DNA of 64,000 nt, from NCBI GenBank assembly GCA_028023455.1, contig JAQFVV010006246.1:3027501-3091500 (forward strand). Direction: 5' to 3'. Below, one piece after another: positions 39,916 through 53,622 of this stretch. The translations under genes and the position numbers were made by a program. Source of the DNA: Epiperipatus broadwayi (lineage: Eukaryota > Onychophora > Udeonychophora > Euonychophora > Peripatidae). Numbering within the stretch: the first letter of the stretch is position 1; each line of letters starts with the position of its first letter. A model generated the notes under the pieces. That model had not been told where the DNA came from and searched no databases. It worked only from the letters and a program-made list of their open reading frames with translations.

Positions 39916-41267
39916 TATATATATATATGTGTGTGAATATATATATATATGGATATATTAAAATAAAATTATTGTATGCTTCCAAAATAATAAATGTAAT
40001 GCAATAGCATTCCATAGCTCTGAAGAAGACTGCTTAGACAATCAAAACTGTAAAATAATCTGAATTGAAAAAAAGCATTATGAAGAATATGAAGAAGGAA
40101 TAAAAAAAATTATATATTTATTTGGATTCCATATACCTAGATGAATAAAATAATTGCTTACATAGTCTAATTTTTAAATATTCTTATATATATCTTTATT
40201 TGTCTCATAATATCTTGTACATTTAACATATTTATAGAAAGTCTAACCAAAAAACAATGTTTCCTGAAAGATTCTACCTGAGTAAAATAAAACAAAATAT
40301 CTGGTCAATTGAATGAAATTATTTTGCTCAACTTGCTGCTTGAGTGATCTGACTTAAAGAGATTCCTATCTAAGAATATGCACTAAATATAATATCTAAT
40401 CCAGCTAATCATTGCAGCTGAATAATAAAACCAGTAAATCCATACAATTTATCTTTTTTGTGTGTTTTCACTAAGAGGTTAAATGCTCATAAATTAGCAT
40501 TCTCATTAATTTTCAACCATCATAATATTACTTCATACTATTCATTAAATAAAATTGTAACAAATATCATCATAATGTTTCATTTTATTTAATTGGTTTT
40601 GATAACTTGCATATATCTTATCTTTGTAGTAAATAAATCACTACATTTTTGGTGTATAAAGCTCAGATATTTTGTTTATAAAAATATTTATTAGCAAAAA
40701 AATTAATGTATATTGTTACAATGTATTTTGTTTTAATTTTAATTTTTGAATGTTATTTATTCTAATCAGTAAGTAAAATATATTTAAAATAAACGTGTAA
40801 TTACCAAAACCGAGTTAATGTGTTTTTAAAATACCTAAAAATGTCTAGCATTGTATATTTATTTCTATACTTACACAAATAAATATAATAATATTATTGA
40901 AATTTTTCTAAATTATATTATTACAAATAAACCTTTTTTTCATAAAAAAAAAAAAATTCTCTCTCAACTTTATATATATACACAGGTAAATATATAACAA
41001 AAATGTTAGTGTTTTTCTAAATTATGTCATTTTTATAAAAAATTAAAAAGATTTTGATTTTTGACTTTGAAGTAACAAATTAAAAAATAGTTAAAGTAAT
41101 TCCCATTCAAGAAAGATTATTATAAGAACTAAAAGTTGATGTTTAAATTTATTTATTTATTCTTATGTTTTTTTTTTTTTAAATTCACTCTTGTATTGTT
41201 GTCGATACAACATTTGATGTAATCAATAAAAACTTGTTTATAGATGAATTCTATTTATTTATTATAG
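39916..41267. other. Intron sequence before the 129-bp exon
   Basis: There is a short TA/TG microsatellite at 39918-39950. No other feature recognised apart from the acceptor at 41261-41267. Confidence 0.4.
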
Positions 41268-41396
41268 GTTGAAAGTGAGGATTTTAGTACAAGATTTATT
41301 GAAATAGATAATCGTATTAATCATCTGCAACCTACCGCTGACATATTAAGAACCGTCAACCATTTGTCTGGTGGACTATCCGATTTAACCTATAGG
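41268..41396 (+). CDS. CUBN: Cubilin-like exon, N-terminal linker helix
   Basis: The exon is 129 bp (43 codons), phase 0 at both ends, bounded by attatag and gtaagt. It encodes VESEDFSTRFIEIDNRIN, then HLQPTADILRTVNHLSGG, then LSDLTYR. The heptad-like hydrophobic spacing suits the coiled or helical stretch that lies before EGF1 in cubilin and helps trimerisation. Base composition is clearly less A+T-rich than the flanking intron (for example the run of C and G bases near 41326-41345 and 41370-41386), as expected of a constrained exon. No domain signature is present, so the call depends on the chain of compatible exons. Confidence 0.78.
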
Positions 41397-43479
41397 GTAA
41401 GTAATTTTTTTTTTTTAAAAAACAAAAAAGTCTTAATACTGCTGTAAATTAGAAAAAATATAATAATAACAATGTATATATATATTTTTATAATATGTAT
41501 TGGTATTGAATTTAAAAACTTTTATTAAAGTCATCACTGCTCTATTAGAATTCAGTATCAATCTAAGGTAATTTAAATGAAAATAAATTAAAATTACTAT
41601 AGTTTATTTATAATGGGAAAGTTGTTTCATCTAATATCATCGTGGAATAAAAGGAATCTATGTTGTTTAAGCAATTCTTCTAATTTAGATGGTTATGACA
41701 AACACTAAATCACTAGCATTATGTAATTATTATGTAATGCACATTAATTCCCAATTTTTTTGTCTGCTAATCTAAAATTGTCTTATTAATAAATTAATTA
41801 GTATAGTTTAGATATTCCTCATTTGATACTTCTTACTATTAACAATGGTCTACTTTTATTTGAATTAAGTAAAAATATTCCAAAATTTTGTTCCAAGAAG
41901 CATTTTAAAGAACCCCTTATAATTATCATTTTTTATTTGTATCTAAAACCAATAGTTCATTAATTGTTTTACATATGAGATGTGAGATTATGTTTGAGAT
42001 TTGATTACTATTTTTTTTCATGTATCATAGCATTGGCCACCAAGATTTCATTAACAAACTATAAAAACATTCTTTATATTAAATACAATTATTACAAATC
42101 TACTGAATCGTCATTTGAAGTTAAATTCTCAATCATGTCTTAATCATCAGCATAGCATTTATTGATAAAATAAAAATATATATATATAAACAATTGTTAA
42201 TACCAGTATTACATATGTTCCTAACTACTGTATATTACTTGATCAATTAAATATCAATAAAACACAAATAAATTGGCTAAAAGCTGTATTTAGAAGTAGA
42301 ATTCTAGGCTTCTTGGGATTGAATATTTTAAGTAGACCTTATTAAATGTAAATTATTAATAAGACCTGGCCTGGAAAAAAATGAGTTCCTGAGCAATGTT
42401 TTCATGCGAGGGGGGGGGGTATTTTATTTAGGATAAAAATACTTAGATATTTTTAAAAATTATCTTATTTGCCGTTAAAGATATATTGCTTTACAATTAT
42501 TATCAAACAAGTCAAAAATGATTCTCTTTGTTAAAAAATTTTTTTCGCTAAAAAAATAAAATCAAGAAAATGAAATATAATTTTTTGCATTATGTGTAAT
42601 TTATTTTGTTTAATTAAAATAAAATTGTACAAATTAATATTTATAAGGTATAAATAATTACTTATTTGTGATTATTAATAAATTATAAAAATGATTTTAT
42701 GCAAATGTATATTTGAGAAGACAAAATAAAATACCTATAATGCAAAAAAAAAAAAAACTCCTTGAATGTTTTATTGCAAATCAATTAATAATATTGTCAT
42801 AATTTGTTTTTGCGAATTATGATTTAATAGATAAAATTGCTAATGAAGAGAATCATTCTTGATCTATGCTTATTTCACATTAACATGACCAGAACATTGG
42901 AAATATTTAAGCATAAAATATTGTACATGCCTGAAAAATCTACATTACCACACAGCTAGTGCTTCTACAATTGTGTTACTTTGGCCTAATAAGACCTTCT
43001 TTACAGAATTTTGGCAGAATAAAAAAGGAAACATAATTACCCTTAGCAATTAATAAAACATTTTATTTTTTGATTCTCACAGAAAGCATTAATCATGTAG
43101 GTGCAGGGCCTTAATAAATGTGGAGTCTAGTGTGGTTACACTGTTCATATCACCCTCAGGCCAGCTCTGGATAAGAGGTAAACTAACCAATCATAAGTCC
43201 ATCGCAATTAAAACTAATAATAATTATTTTATGATCATTCATTTATCATAAATGTCATCTACCAATATAAGCTAAAATTATAAAAATTGTACAATTTAAA
43301 AATAATTATATGTATTAATGACTGTATAAAAATGACTATCAAAAAAGTGACAAAATATTTCATGATGATCTCAACAATATTTAAAGAAACAGATAAACAA
43401 AATAATTTTCGGACAGTATATATATTAACTGTGCAAATCATTTACTTAATAATAACTAATGCTTATTTATTCCCTTCAG
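41397..43479. other. Intron sequence, nothing recognised
   Basis: A+T-rich DNA with a run of about ten G at 42410-42419. Open frames at 43259-43441 and 43287-43622 are shadows or lead into the LINE. Confidence 0.4.
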
Positions 43480-45962
43480 GAGGTTGTAAAGTTACCAATC
43501 AAGACAGTGATTGGTGGTCAAATGCAGAATGTGCTAAGAATTCCTTGATTGCCAATTTCAGGCTGACATTTGATGACAATCTTTTATTTAGATACTTACA
43601 ACTGCAGGTCACTTTCAAGTGAAAGAAGATTGCAAGAATTAGAAGAACAATCTTATATTAAATGGGACATTAGTGAACTTTGTGAAATTAGGAGAAAAGG
43701 TGAAGAGACAATTAATTTAAAAGTGTTCATGTACAAGTGGAGTAGGATTCATTATAATAAAAAATGGAAGAGCAACATTGTCGAGAATGGTGGTATATCA
43801 TATAGAGTGGCAAAATTATTTATTCAACTTAATATCAGATACCAAATGCAGATAATTCACATTTATGCTCAAGAAGTTCTAGTGATGAACTTGTAGAAGA
43901 TTTTTATATGGGTATACAAAAGACTCTTGATCAGACCAAAGAACATTTTTAAATTGTTATGGGAAGCTTTAATGTTTGAATTGTTAAACAATTGAAAGAT
44001 AAAAATGCTATAAGTAAATTTGGTTATAGTGATAGAAATGAGAAGGGATGTAGACTTATGGAGTTTGCGGAAAAGATGAAGTCTTGTTTTGAAAAAAATG
44101 TTAAACAGAAATGGACATGAAAGCATTCAAATGAAAGCTTAGCAGAATTGGATTATATTTTAATTAACAAAAAATACATATTTCAAGATTGTAATGTTTT
44201 TAATAAATTCAGCACAGGAAGTGATTATTGATTAGTGAAGATACATATTAACGAAAAACTAGTGAGCCAAAAATTATTAAGGAAAACAATATTTACAATT
44301 GATATTCCTAATCTTCAGAAACATTCTAATGAATTTATATTAGAACTTGTAAATCACATTCAAATATTAAACAGATTTTGAATGTGATTGAAATTTGAAT
44401 GAAATTGATAGGAAAATAACTGATGCACTTTTAAAAACTGCAACAAAGATATCTGGTAGTGTTCAGTAAAATTTCTACTGACACTAGAAGAAAAGAAGGA
44501 ATATTAAATTATATAAATATGATGCATCAAGAATTTTGTAAAATGTTAAGAAAAAAAGTTGATAATGATATAAAAAAGCATAATTGTGAACTAGCAAAGA
44601 CAGCTATACAAAAGGATAAAAGTCTCAACAGTGTAAAACAACATTTTGTCATTAATAAAAAACATATTTCTGCAATATGAAAAAGGATGGAACTATTACT
44701 AAAAAAAATGATATCATGAAATATGTAGGAGGGTTCTATCAAGAATTATATAGTAATAAACAACAAGAAAAAGTATTTCCTACAACTATTATATTTTCAG
44801 AATTGTCCAAGATTTTAAACAAAGAAGTGAGACATGCAGTTAAATTTATGAAAAAGGGAAAAGCTCCAGGTAATAATGGAATTATATATAATCTATATCT
44901 TAAAATAAGCACGTAAAGAAGTAAAAAAAATGGCAAAGTTATACACCAAATGTCTAAATGATAAAGATATATCAGATACTTGGAATAGTGCAGTATTAAT
45001 ATTTTAAAAAAAGAAGATATTAGAAATTATAAACCTGTCATTATTTTATCAATTTTATACCAAATTTTTACTAAGATAATTACAACTCATTTAGCGCAAA
45101 GTTTGGATTTCAATCAACCAAAAGAACAACCTACATTTAGAAATGGTTTTAGTATATTGGATCATATCCAAGTATTGAGAAAAGTATAGAAAAGATCAAT
45201 AAATATGAGTTGTCTTACACTTTGGATTTGTATATTATGAAAAAGCATTTGATTCTATAAGCATTTTTTCATTTATTAAAGCATTAGGTCATTGGTATAG
45301 ATCCAGGATAGTATCAAATTCTGAAGAATATTTATAAAAATGCAATAGCAACAATTAGATTATATAATGATACTGAGAAGATTAACCCTGAGAAGTGTGT
45401 ATGACAGGGTGACTTTATATCTTCAAAACATTTTGCAGGAGTGCTGTAAGAAATATCTTGTGGATTAAATGGAAATCTAAAGAAATAAAAATAAATGGAG
45501 ATTACTTAAATCATATAGATTTTGCTGATGATGTAGTTGTTTTTTCAAACAATGATTTTGAGCTTCAATTGATCTGAAACTTGGACACTTAACAGAAAAG
45601 CAATACAGAGATTTCAGATATGAAGAGATACATGTTAGGAGTAACAAGAAGAGATTGAAAATGCAATGCATGGGTAAGAGAATATATAGGTGTTACTAAC
45701 ATTATTGAAAGAATTAAGAGTCTGAAGTGGAGTTGGGCTGGAAATATTGCTAGAAGAGATTACTATATATGGACAGCTGAAGTTTTAAACTGGATTCCAA
45801 AAAATTTTAAAAGATCTAGAAAGAGTCATATGTAAGATGGATGGATGAAATAAGGTAGTGTGTGGAGTGATGTGAAGAAGAGAGGCTAAAATTCAAAGAT
45901 TGATTGAACTTAGATTGACAATGTTTGAAGATGATTATGATATTATTATAAATATTATATAA
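43480..45962 (+). pseudogene. RTE-type LINE, near full length but broken
   Basis: The order of motifs on + matches an RTE element. The AP-endonuclease region is at 43590-44100 (N-C-R-S-L-S then E-L-C-E-I-R-R-K-G-E-E, N-K-K-W-K-S-N-I-V-E, R-Y-Q-M-Q-I-I-x-x-Y-A, then a M-G-x-F-N string). The reverse-transcriptase start is K-G-K-A-P-G-N-N-G-I at about 44857-44880. Motif A is Y-E-K-A-F-D-S-I at about 45237-45260 and motif C is F-A-D-D at 45521-45532. The tail at 45625-45900 has G-V-T-R-R-D and S-W-A-G-N-I-A-R-R-D. Many stops and frameshifts break it into short frames (43570-43896, 44459-44680, 44677-44916). It is on the same strand as the host gene, inside its third found intron. Confidence 0.85.
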
Positions 45963-45994
45963 TAAATTGTTTTTCTCTTCACTAGTGAAAATTG

Positions 45995-46276
45995 TAATTA
46001 TAAATATGTGACTTTTTTTTCACATTAAATAGTGAAGCTATATTTATATGAATAATGTATAATAGGTCTGCTTAGCACTTTCGAGATTCAATGTTGGAAT
46101 CTCATACTCATAGCTTTGTGAATGAAGACTGTTGTGATTATGAAAATGAGTTTGAATTTAGTTAGTCCATTGTTTGGAGAGAGCAAATCATGCCTCACTT
46201 CTATTAATGGCACTAATATCATTGGTATTATAGCTTCACTATTTAATGCGGAAAAAAAGTCACATATTTATAATTA
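45995..46276. mobile_element. MITE with 48-bp terminal inverted repeats
   Basis: taattataaatatgtgac then cattaaatagtgaagctata (45995-46042) is inverted at 46229-46276 with two or three mismatches. The 282-bp element has no coding capacity. It starts about 30 bp after the last recognisable RTE sequence. A target duplication is not clear because of A+T flanks. Confidence 0.7.
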
Positions 46277-47110
46277 TAAATATTATAGTAAATAATTAGA
46301 TTTGCCTCTCATTATTAAATTAGCAAAAAAACTTTGGACAGAGCAATAATCAAAAGTTATTAAACAAATTATAGGCATGTGTATAGATATATGAATAGAG
46401 TTAATATATAAGATAACCACTGGCAATGATTATTATGCATGTATGTATGTAAATGAATATTAAAATCCTCTTCAATAGTTCATTAAATATGGATTCATAT
46501 ATAAAGCCTCTCTGCGTTCCTTTGATTTCAGAAAAATCATTAGTAAGCATTATTTTAGATTATTATCAAATTTGAGATTATAAACCAGTTTGAATTACCT
46601 TAGTGATTTTTTTAATATAAAGGTTGATATAGATGTTGAGGTTTGGCACAGAATCCAATGCACAGCTTTTAACTAGTAAAGGGAATGATTGTTGCCACAA
46701 AATTAGCTGTATATAGAACTGTTATTTTACATAGAAATAAAATTTGGACACATTCTATTGGTGCATTAGAAATGTTTCATTTAAGATTGTTCTATAAAAT
46801 TTTAAAAATATAATAGCAAGAATATAAAACCAATCAACATGTTCTTCAAATTGCTGGATGGGATACTATAGAGCTCATGTTCATTGGACTGGACATGTAA
46901 AATGAATGAACAATGAAAGACTTCCAAAGAAATGTTTTATGATGAACTTGGACATGGTTTTTGGGGGAGAGTTGAACACCCATCCAAGGATTATGTCAGA
47001 CATTCAAAAGCAGTACAATATCAACTGTTTCCATTAGGAATATATAACAGAGAATAGAATATATTGGAGAGCTACAATTAGACATAGTGTATTTTAGAAA
47101 GAAATAAAAA
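46277..47110 (+). pseudogene. LINE C-terminal relic
   Basis: At 46882-46932 the + strand reads H-W-T-G-H-V-K-(stop)-M-N-N-E-R-L-P-K-K, followed after a shift by F-Y-D-E-L-G-H-G and a V-E-H-P-S-K-D-Y string. This is the G-H-V-x-R-M-x-x-x-R-L-P-K segment of LINE C-termini. Upstream, 46277-46780 shows no clear motif. Heavily decayed, of a different family from the RTE copy just upstream. Confidence 0.55.
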
Positions 47111-47739
47111 AAAACAGCTTTGTAAAATATCAAGTAAACAGAAACATGTGCTAATATGTTCTATATGTAAGTATATTTGTGTTTTCCAGATTGGTTTGTA
47201 TAATCATTGCAATGGGCATTTCTAGAGTAGTTTCTTTTAAATCATTTTTTTTTTAAAAAATTAGAACATTTATAGTTGGTTAATAATGATTGTTTCATCA
47301 TCATCATCCTCCTCTGCTGCTGCTATTCCTCCTCTTCTTTCATTCTCTTCAATTATTAATCTGATAACAAATTCAAAATGAATAGTAAAAGATTTTGATT
47401 TGTTTTCAAATAGTTAAATATAAATTCTAATTAACCACTAATTGTCTGTATTTTAAAACAAATGCCACTCTTTGCATATGTTGAAAACATGCATTTGTAA
47501 AACATAATGTCATTGGGAATATTTTATGTTAAATGAAATATAGGTATTAAGTAAAATAGTTTAATGAGGGGGGAGTTATTTTGTATTAAAAATATATTGA
47601 TTTACAAAACAATGAGGTAAATATTAATTAAATTGTGAAAAGATTAGAGAAATGTAATTATTAAGTTGGATAATTAATCAAAGTTAACTGGCTGCAATAA
47701 AAAAGTATATTGATTTTAAGAACAGGCATCAGAATTAGC
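47111..47739. other. Intron sequence, nothing recognised
   Basis: A+T-rich DNA with a short tcatca/ctcctc run near 47297-47340. Confidence 0.4.
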
Positions 47740-48930
47740 TGAGAATGCATGAAAACAACTTAACAAACAAATGCTAACGTCTGCTGATATAAAAACCTGG
47801 GGTGAGAATAACAAGAATGACTATATACTGGCTAAAAAAACAACAACTATCCATCTGAAATGGACTAACAACATAACAATGATAGATATTATCAAAAATT
47901 AGTGTAATACAGACTCTGTAGCAGAATGATATATCTCTAAAAGTAGGTTAGGGACATTTAGCAGGTACACCAATCTTTACTGTAATTTATGTAATCCTTA
48001 GGATGAAGGCTAAAATAATATGTAGAATAGTATTCTGTAATATTAAGCAATATTAGTTGTACTTAATATTGTAAGTTAAAAATATATATGTAGAATAATA
48101 TTCTATAATGTTAAATAATATTAGTTATACTTATGCATAATTATTCATTCTGGTAGTGGTAAAAAGTTAGTCTTAATATTGAAAACTTCATTAAAAATTT
48201 ATTAGATGTTAATTCTGTGCAAGATTGCAAATTACAAACTTTGATGCATGACCAAAAGCATCAAAGCCATGGAAATGTATTCAGTACAACTCAAAAGTCC
48301 ATTAAATGGGCAATTATTTTTATTAATTATGGGTTAATACTCTGGGTAGACTGAATATCAATTCTGAGAAAACAATTGAAAAATTGCAGGTTATTCTTTT
48401 GGTATTATGAATCTCCTAAAAATTTTGCTTTTGGATAATGGGACCAATAGTTACATCATATAAGTACAAAGAATTTATAAGTGAATGGGAATAAAGTTTG
48501 AGTTAAGAAATGTTTAGATAAATTGTAGACCCAAACCATAATTGAACAAATAGTATTAAATCAAATAATGATAATTTCTAACAAAATATGGAAAAGAATT
48601 ACATCATCTATGGAAGAATGAAATGACGATACCATAGTCATAGTAATGGTCAAGGAAAAAAAGTTTTAATTTCAAAAATATTCTAATAGATACAGAGCAT
48701 ACAACAGAATTTCATTGGTCAAAGAACGCAAAAGTAGAATAATCATCAGATAAAAAGATGGAACTAAATCCAGTTCAAGACTAAAGAAAAAGAAAGAAAT
48801 CTAGTTATCTTTGAGATTTCAACTTCAGAGTAAAATTAAATCTCAGAAGTGAGGTGAAGAATGCTATGTATGGATTAAAAACACATTCTTTTATAACAGA
48901 GTAACATGAATGCAATTCTTTATGTTTAAT
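47740..48930 (+). pseudogene. Fragments of decayed LINE(s)
   Basis: 47790-48000 reads in pieces as T-I-H-L-K-W-T-N-N then S-K-S-R-L-G-T-F-S-R-Y-T-N-L-Y-C-N-L-C-N, similar to a LINE C-terminal tail with a Cys pair. At about 48690-48720 a Y-R-A-Y-N-R-I-S-L-V string recalls the N-Y-R-x-I-S-L motif of the polymerase. The order suggests two different truncated copies. All frames are broken. Confidence 0.4.
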
Positions 48931-48950
48931 AAAATACATTAAATAAAATA

Positions 48951-49520
48951 AAATATTATTTTATATAGCACGATGTTTTTAAACTGTAATAATAATGCAC
49001 ATGCGCTTTGTGTATTTTAGCTATAAATGAATACTCTCACTTTCCAAACACAAGATAAAGTCTTTGTGAAAAATAGTATGAATCCATCTACCCTTTCAAC
49101 CCAAATGTTTAAGTATGGACAAATCTTAAGCATTTGGAAATGAGATTGTGAAGATATTTTGCATTACTTAATGGCTGATTATTATTACAGTTTAAAAAGT
49201 TTGTGCTATATAAAATAATATCTTATTTACATATATTTAATTTCAACTAAGAATGACGTATCGTAAATTCTAGTAAATTTCACAAGCGTCATTCATTCAG
49301 GCATAGTAAAGGTAATTTAAAGTGATTGTTTATTATCTTCATGATCTCCTTTCCAAATGCTTAAGATTTGCCCATACTTAAACATTTAAATTGAAAGGAT
49401 AGATGAATTCATTCTATCTTTTCACAAAGACTTTATCTTGTGTTTGGAAAGTGAGAGTATACATTTATAGCTAAAATCCATAAAGTGCATGTGCATTAGC
49501 TTAATGAGTGATTATTATTA
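48951..49520. mobile_element. Second, rearranged copy of the foldback family
   Basis: Outer arms (aatgcacatgcgctttgtg ... at about 48994, and tccataaagtgcatgtgcatt at about 49477-49497) are inverted. Inner words such as tttcaacccaaatg and gacaaatcttaagcatttgg are inverted at about 49348-49400. The cgtcattcattcaggcat and ggtaatttaaagtga words match the copy at 9474-10089. In this copy, 49179-49225 is an inverted copy of the left flank 48951-48996, so the centre was rebuilt. Confidence 0.65.
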
Positions 49521-49615
49521 AATAAAATAGTTTTTGTGTTATATTAAGTTGAGTTATAAAAGATTAAATATGGAAAAACAATTAGGTAAGAATTAATTAA
49601 ATTTCAAAAAGATTA

Positions 49616-49647
<32 letters not shown>

Positions 49648-50375
49648 TGGTTTAGATTTATAATATAACTTATTTAACTTTATTTACATATATACAATTA
49701 GTAGTGCCACGTCAAGGCAATTTGTAAAGACAACCTAGTTCTACTTTCAACACCCCAGTGGGTAGGAGTCTGAATAATTAACCCATGGTTTGGGGAGGGG
49801 GGCAATTTTATATACCCCTTTATTTGTAATGTTTTTCTGGGGTGCTCAGCATGTTTTGATCAACATAACCACATAGGAACTACATTGAGTGCTCAACATT
49901 CATATGGTTGAAATGACCATATATGATCTGAATTGATCTAAACTTCACCATATATAGTCTGGCTTTACTTTAATAATTTTAATTATATAATGATAAATTT
50001 ATTCAAGTGTGCCCTTACAATATTTACTGACATGCTCGAATACAAAAATAATATCTTTTATTTTATTATAACAAGTACAACTGTAACTTTATTACATATT
50101 AAAAAAAAAAAAACATTAATACTATCAATAAAATTAAACAAAATACTTATGGGATCTTATTTTATACAAACATTAATACCATTAATAATGTTATACTATA
50201 TGTATGTGACATTTACAATATGAAATACATTCTTTTCATTCAAAAAGTGTGCATACTCTATATATGAATATTTTTAAGCTATAATATTTATTATTATGCT
50301 ATATTAGAATGCATTAAAATAATTTTATTAGTATGGCCTTTATATATGTTTGAAATATGCTTTTGTTTAAAACAG
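49521..50375. other. Intron sequence before the EGF1 exons
   Basis: Contains an (AG)13 microsatellite at 49621-49647 and a slightly less A+T-rich stretch at 49700-49930. No gene recognised; the open frame at 49990-50223 has no domain. Confidence 0.4.
49621..49647. repeat. (AG)n microsatellite
   Basis: 27 bp of uninterrupted AG. Confidence 0.97.
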
Positions 50376-50414
50376 TTTCAGCGATTAGAAAGTTTATTGC
50401 ATCACTTATCCGAT
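50376..50414 (+). CDS. CUBN: Cubilin-like micro-exon before EGF1
   Basis: This 39-bp exon is phase 0 at both ends, with acceptor ttaaaacag and donor gtaagt. It encodes FQRLESLLHHLSD, matching the F-Q-x-L-x-x-L segment directly before the first EGF repeat of vertebrate cubilin. The next exon follows after an intron of only 88 bp, while all other introns here are 4.8-14.5 kb. It is the smallest exon of the set and would be missed by most gene finders. Confidence 0.78.
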
Positions 50415-50502
50415 GTAAGTACATTATAATTTCTTTTTTGCATTTTAAATTAATAAACATGATGCAATTATCTTTTTAAAAATGGAATTTCTAACATTTT
50501 AG

Positions 50503-50604
50503 ATTTTAACAAAAAATGAATGTATAAGTAATCCATGCCATAATGAAGGAACTTGTAAAGATCTTTATAATGGAATTATTTGCAATTGTAAACCTGGATG
50601 GCAG
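50503..50604 (+). CDS. CUBN: Cubilin-like exon, EGF repeat 1
   Basis: The exon is 102 bp, phase 0 at both ends, with acceptor cattttag and donor gtaatt. It encodes [19 protein letters not shown] then [15 protein letters not shown]. The cysteines follow the EGF pattern C-x4-C-x5-C-x8-C-x-C, with the G-W before the last loop; the sixth cysteine comes from the next exon (GNVC). This is EGF1 of cubilin, a disulphide-bonded extracellular module. There is no calcium-binding D-x-(D/N)-E signature, as is also true of vertebrate cubilin EGF1. This is one of the two strongest exons in the window. Confidence 0.93.
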
Positions 50605-53600
50605 GTAATTTATTTCTTTACAATTTATTGTAAATTTATATTATTATAATAACAAACATTACAATCACTAATTAATAAAGTGTCTAAAATTGAGATTTAC
50701 AATCAGAAATTAATTAAGTGCTTAAAATTGAAGTTTCACAAATTATTATCACTTAATAACAAGTGTTCTTTGCTGCAAAACATTGAGATAGAGAATTTCG
50801 TAATTTTTATAAAGTATCAAAAAGTATTTGACAGTTTATTATAAGTTTATAACTACTAATGCCATAGTGATGTAAGAAAAAGAATTGAAAGTTTAATAAA
50901 TCAGTTAACAAAAGTATTTCTAAGAAGACTAAATATAGAATATTTGTTTATGAAAATGAATTTATTTAAATTAATTTACTGTTAATCCTTACTTTAAAAA
51001 AGTGAATATGATAATTTTACTTCCTAAAATCACAAGATTGTTGAATTAATAATATTATATTATGTATAATATAATAAGTAATCTAATTATAATGGATTAT
51101 CTCTTTTATTACTTAGTACTTTAATAATAAGCTTCCAATGTGATTCAGTAATGGTACTAAAAGCAGCATAAGCATAAATAATCTAAATAAGTTTGAAGGA
51201 ATATTGAAGATTGAACAAATATACTTAATAAAATTGATTTAATTAAAAATTTGAAGTACTTCACTTGGTTAACTTTTTTAAAAATGGGTTAAACTGTAAT
51301 AATTTTATTTTGAAATCTGAATAAGTTAAAATGCCATGCTTCCACTAGTTCAGCATACTAGCAAGTCACTCCCTCCCTCCCAATTCTATGCCGTTTATTC
51401 TATAATTTTGAAAAAACTTTATCCATCTTATACAAGAAAAGTTATTATTAATCTGTTTCTCTCTTCTAGGTTATATATGTTTATTATGTCAAAAGCAAAT
51501 GTATTTACAAAAAATAATTAGATCGCAAAACATAGTTACAATAAGATTTCAAGTATGTAATTAACCTTGTCATTTATCATACCCTAGCAAGAGAAATCTT
51601 TCAAATAGTATCTTATAATCAATTATCTTGTGACTACAGGTAGAAAATAAAATTGATCGTTACTAAAAGCTTTGATTTGTCACCTGTCTTTCTATAATTA
51701 TTAACATTGCATGAAGTTTGTTATTGTGTATACATACTCTTTTACGTTTATAGAATAATCAATATTTATTGAAAATCTGATTTTTTTTAGTTTATGCATG
51801 AAAGTCATTTACGAAATCTAATTCTTGAATAAGTAATACTGTAAAATGATAATGGAGTTAACATAAAATTATTTTTCTCTTATTGATGAAAAGCCATTGA
51901 TACATATCAGCCAAGGGCTTGCAATCTATGGAATATTTTTCTATATTAGTGTCATAAAAGAATTGCACAAAAACTACCTACATTTTAATATTTGTAACTT
52001 ATATGTAGCTCAAAAACTAACAATATAACAAAAGCATCTAATATGATGAAATATGTTTTAATATAGAGAGTTTGACCTTTTAACATGCACAGTATGATCT
52101 AGATATTTAACATGGCACAGAATATATATCATATTATAGATAGCTTGTAGATAAACTATTTTTTAAAAAAATTGTGTATTTTCTAATATAAGACTATTTT
52201 TGATGATATTGCTGAATGTTCAATGAGACTATGATACTGCTGCATTATCCTATAACATATATGACATGGAGAGCATATATTGGTCCAAGAGATATAGAAA
52301 AGATTTGTGTATCACTATTCCTATTCAGAGTCTCTTGTTAAGACTTACTCTATCAAAGAAATCTAAAATACGTACATTTTCAAAATGGTACATGTGATCC
52401 TACAATTATTGTAATTTTATCAACAGAAATTAATTCATCTTTATAAAAATACATGTGAAAAGGACAAATGGCATAGTTTAGACTCACAATGATATTCATA
52501 TATTCAAAAAATAATTTCACAATTACAAAACTTAATAAATGTTATTTAATGTCAAAAATACACTAAAGATCCATGTAACCAGAATTTAAAAAGGTCCAAA
52601 AATAATGATAGAAAAGACACTTTAGTATGTAATTGGAATCATATCAATTGAAAATTAGTTTTTTATGTTAGGAACTAATAATAGAACTATATTTAAAATT
52701 AAATAAAAAATCTCATATTTAAATATAAAATTGCAAGTTCAGAAGGAAATATTCACTCAATAAAATATAAAACATAGTTAATCATTGCTCCCTACTTAAG
52801 TCTCACAAGAACTCATTTGTGTTTGTTCAGTATGGTAATAATTCTGCTAAATGTAGTTTAAACTACAGAAATTAGTAAAGGAGATATTGTTAATTCATAG
52901 CATTATGACAAGGAATTGGAATTCCTTTAGCTATAGGAGCAATTCTCAATAAATCATTTCTGCTTTTATTCATTTATTTAATTATATTGGACCTTAATAT
53001 TTTAAAGAATGATTATTGAAGCCAATTTTTTTTTTCAGTTAGGTTGAAGATTCTCAAGAAACCTAAGAAGTTTTTGGATATACATATGTGCAGCTTAGTT
53101 AATTATCCATTCACTTTTGGCAGATGAGTGTGTAGCTATATTTAATAAACAGTAGAACAATGAAAAAAAAATTTGAAATTATCACCAACTGGTGATCAAT
53201 TGATTTGGTCATTTATGCCTTATTGAAAAAATTCTAGAGATTTTTTTACACTACATTTCTATTTAAACATTATTTTATAAGATCTTAAATCATTAGATAA
53301 ACAAACAATTCTAAATCTAGACATTGTGGATAATTTTCATCATCTTTAGTTTCATAAGTTGTATTTTGTGCATTTGCTAGTTTTAAGTATATATATAAAT
53401 AAACAATTTTAGTTATGATGAACTTGCAATAATTTAAAAAAATTTATAAAATTTTAATTACCAGAAATGAAAATGACCCTTCATACCAAGCTTCTTCAAT
53501 TAGGCCAACACATCTAATCTCATAGTAATATAATGCTGCCATATATATATATGAAAAGAAAGTTACTGTTAACACTAACTAAAATAATTATAGAAAATAT

Positions 53601-53622
53601 ACAAACCATTATACAATTACAA
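50605..53622. other. Intron sequence between EGF1 and EGF2 exons, nothing recognised
   Basis: A+T-rich DNA; the open frame at 51336-51521 has no family motif. Confidence 0.4.
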
